Source: Nematostella vectensis (Eukaryota > Cnidaria > Anthozoa > Actiniaria > Edwardsiidae). From it: a stretch of 64,000 bases of DNA. Positions 61,575 to 64,000 of this stretch are shown one piece after another. The stretch covers positions 729,001-793,000 of the forward strand of contig NC_064042.1 in assembly GCF_932526225.1 (NCBI RefSeq), given 5' to 3'. Position 1 is the first letter of the stretch. Each line of letters starts with the position of its first letter. The position numbers and the translations under genes are program-made. Under the pieces are notes generated by a model, which was given only the letters and a program-made list of their open reading frames with translations, was not told the origin of the DNA and ran no database searches.

Positions 61575-63289
61575 TTACAGGCCTGCGATCCTGGTTATTG
61601 TCCTGCCCATTAATGCGCGGGTTGAGATTACCTTGCAAGAGTGTTGTACATCATATTCGCTCGGAAATATCGGTGCTTGGGGCCTTCGGGTTCATTACAG
61701 CCTTCCGTAAAAGCCTTGTGCTGCCATACCGATTGGGTAATCCGTATGTATGGTTTCCGTTTTGTTCTTCAGACCGGGTTCGATCCCAGGCCAATGGGCT
61801 TTTTTTTTTATTTGTTTTCTTTCTTTGTGCTTGACCCCCTTAATCCTGATTGGTTTTGCGCAAAAATAATAAAAAAAAGTGAGTTTGCAAAATAAGCTTG
61901 CTGGATTTATTGATTATATGTATTCAATTTGTTCCTAGAAAGTTAACAAAAAACACAAAGCAAAGAGTTTGAGGAAATAAACAAATGTTTGTGAACTTTA
62001 AGGTTCTATTTGAAGGGGCGCATTTTGTACAGGGAAGCATACATAGAATGCTTAACTGGTGGAGAGGGGAGAGGTAACAGTTTATTGAGCATAATGTCAA
62101 CAATAGCAGGGATAAGGGAGGGGCACTCTCTTCATACAATATTGCAGTTGTTACCTATTATTAAATAAGTTTGTAACATGTCTTTGTTTATTAAGCAAGG
62201 TATATTTCTGAGACAAGCAAACTCAAGTAAGAGCTGTTGAAATAACAGGTGAGTGTTAAAAGAAAAACAAATATCTGATTAGAAAACTACTGTAGATTCA
62301 TTTGCACCAAAATAAAAACAAACTTCATTTCGTTTGTTATTTTTGAGGAACGAGATGAGCTCTACAAGGCCAAGAAGAAATATGTATTGCTCATCTAAAT
62401 TATACAAGTAAATAATAATATTAAAAAAGAATTACTGTAAGTAATTAGAGTGGTTTTCATTAACTCGTGAAACAAGGTGTGATAGTTAAACAGTAAGAGT
62501 TAGTAAAACACAAAAAAGAACAATAGAATCAGATCACAACAAAGTGTAATACGCTAAAGCGTAGTTCACGGGTTAATGACGGTTTTGACATTTCAACCTT
62601 ACATCCACATGAAGGTAATGCCTAATATCGAGTGCCCTACAGTAAGTGTTTTGCAGTCAAGTTGTTTTCTTTTAGTAGGCAAAAAATATTCTAAATAATA
62701 GTAATCATAGCTATGGTCACCACTTACACATATAGAACTTGTAATGAAATGAAAGAAAAATATATATATATGCAGTCAAACAACAGAATTGCATGATAAC
62801 CTTGAATATATTGAATAAAGGACTGCAAAAAAACATCTTTTGTACTAGTTGCTTGAATTGACCCTTGGCTATTTTTAGCTGAATTTCCCTCCCCCTCTAA
62901 AAAAGAAAATAATAATAATAATAATAGAACAAAACTAAAAAGAAAACAAACACAACAGAGACCCCCACCAACAATTTTGATTTTTTTACTTTCCTTTAAA
63001 AGGGGAGTGTCATGGTTAAGAGATTTGCAATAGCTCTAGAGCCCTGACACAATGAACTTCAGTGAAATTCTAATACTGACTTATGAGCTTTTGGTACATG
63101 TGGGAGGCTTTAAACAAAACAAAAAAAATAACCACAAACTGTCAATTAACATAGTTTTCAATAAAATATTGCATATTATTTAATAAGGTATTCACAGCTT
63201 TTAAAAAGTTCAACTGTTTGTTGACACTTAAAAGCCTACAATAATCACTGACTCCAGACATGCGCAGTACTATGTTGCTGCCCCTTTAA

Positions 63290-64000
63290 AGTAAAATACA
63301 GCTTTACTTAGTCAGCGTAGACAAAATTGCGGATTTTGTCAATATTCTAATATGAAGATGTCAATATTCTCCACCCTTACGTCTTTATTTCTATTTATTT
63401 TATGATTTTCACATGATACCAAAACAGCGTCTTTTTTCTTCGCTAATTTGATGTCATGTACACAATAAAAGAGATGCGCCCGTGCGCATGGCGAGTCCCC
63501 AAGGGACCCAAGACGCCCAAATAGACCTCTATTTTTTGTCATCCACAATCTCGGCGAGCTGTGCGTGGCGTAACCGTATTACAGGCCTGGGATCCTGGTT
63601 ATTGTCCTCCCCATTAATGCGCGGGTTGGGATAACCTTGCAAGAGTGTTGTACAGCATATTCGCTCGGAAATATCGGTGCTTGGGGCCTTCGGGTTCTTT
63701 ACAGCCTTCCGTAAAAGCCTTGTGCTGCCATACCGATTGGGTAATCCGTATGTATGGTTTCCGTTTTGTTCTTCAGACCGGGTTCGATCCCAGGCCAATG
63801 GGCTTTTTTTTTTAATTCGTTTTTTTTTCTTTGTGCTGGACCCCCTTAATCCTGATAGGTTATGCGCAAAAATAATAAAAAAAAGTGAGTTTGCAAAATA
63901 AGCTTGCTAGATTTATTGATTATATGTATTCAATTTGTTCCTAGGAAGTTAACAAAAAACACAAAGCAAAGAGTTTGAGGAAGTAAACAAGTATGTGAAC
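63290..64000 (-). repeat. Repeat unit R19 (partial, cut by window edge)
   Basis: Tail and GC-rich core of a further unit. It is nearly identical to the start of the unit at 59,404, including the CTCCACCC variant near 63,370. Confidence 0.95.

Larger units (their letters stand above)
60665..63289 (-). repeat. Repeat unit R18 (interrupted by LINE fragment)
   Basis: 2625 bp. The excess of about 618 bp over its partner unit equals the LINE insertion at 60,958-61,574. Confidence 0.95.
28698..64000 (-). repeat. Tandem array, inverted half (about 19 units of the same repeat)
   Basis: The same unit in reverse orientation. The complementary landmark ends at 28771, 30842, 32831, 34834, 36229, 38297, 40300, 41696, 43707, 45709, 47722, 49728, 50986, 52987, 55497, 57368, 59375, 60636 and 63261. 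Standard spacing is about 2.0 kb. Shorter spacings (1395, 1396, 1258, 1871, 1261) are internal deletions, and longer ones (2510, 2625) hold LINE insertions. This half is more rearranged than the forward half. The array runs off the right edge. Confidence 0.97.

Noticed and set aside
1-64000. Spliced-leader or U-snRNA tandem array
   Set aside because: I found no convincing Sm site next to a donor site with flanking stems, and no snRNA sequence I recognise.
1-64000. CRISPR array or prokaryotic element
   Set aside because: The repeats are kilobase-long and contiguous rather than short with unique spacers, and the window has introns, LINEs and AATAAA signals.

Overview
The window is eukaryotic, AT-rich (about two-thirds A+T by eye) and almost entirely one tandem repeat. 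I count about 31 complete, truncated or interrupted copies of a roughly 2.0-kb unit. Spliced exons, CR1/L2-like LINE fragments and short TTAA-flanked elements point to an invertebrate animal. A cnidarian or similar marine invertebrate is my guess, not something the sequence proves. There is no bacterial-style gene content.

Layout. From 1 to about 28,692 twelve units run head-to-tail on the + strand. At about 28,693-28,697 the orientation flips, and from there to 64,000 about nineteen further units run on the - strand. The usual spacing is 1,988-2,076 bp. Exceptions are two 4.7-kb units (1998-6717, 6718-11422) carrying a 2.68-kb gene-bearing segment, four units shortened to about 1.26-1.40 kb by internal deletions, one of 1.87 kb, and two lengthened by LINE insertions (about 53,043-53,537 and 60,958-61,574). 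The - strand half also shows higher-order duplication, most clearly a three-unit block of about 5.47 kb present twice (34,863-40,328 and 40,329-45,737).

One unit, using copy 1 (1-1997): a 293-bp element with TTAAAGG-type ends (1-293); A-rich and pyrimidine/ATT-rich sequence (294-410); a TA microsatellite (about 522-534); a 117-bp piggyBac-like MITE with TTAA and perfect inverted ends (718-834); about 650 bp of AT-rich sequence without recognisable features (835-1486); a GC-richer conserved core (1487-1824) which, read on the opposite strand, carries a TATA-like box, two perfect hairpins, pol III A-box and B-box matches and a T-run; then AT-rich sequence to the next unit (1825-1997).

Genes. 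The only convincing host-type coding sequence is the last four exons of a spliced gene, present twice and almost identical (2614-4308 and 7326-9019). Splice sites are conserved and the joined frame is 211 codons with no internal stop. It encodes an acidic/basic, probably nuclear protein that I cannot name. The 5' end is missing in the window. Downstream of each copy is a 390-bp patch dense in GCAAAT/ATTTGC. The only other coding sequence is the 3' ends of two CR1/L2-like retrotransposons. The many 60-90-codon open frames elsewhere are repeat-derived and I do not regard them as genes.
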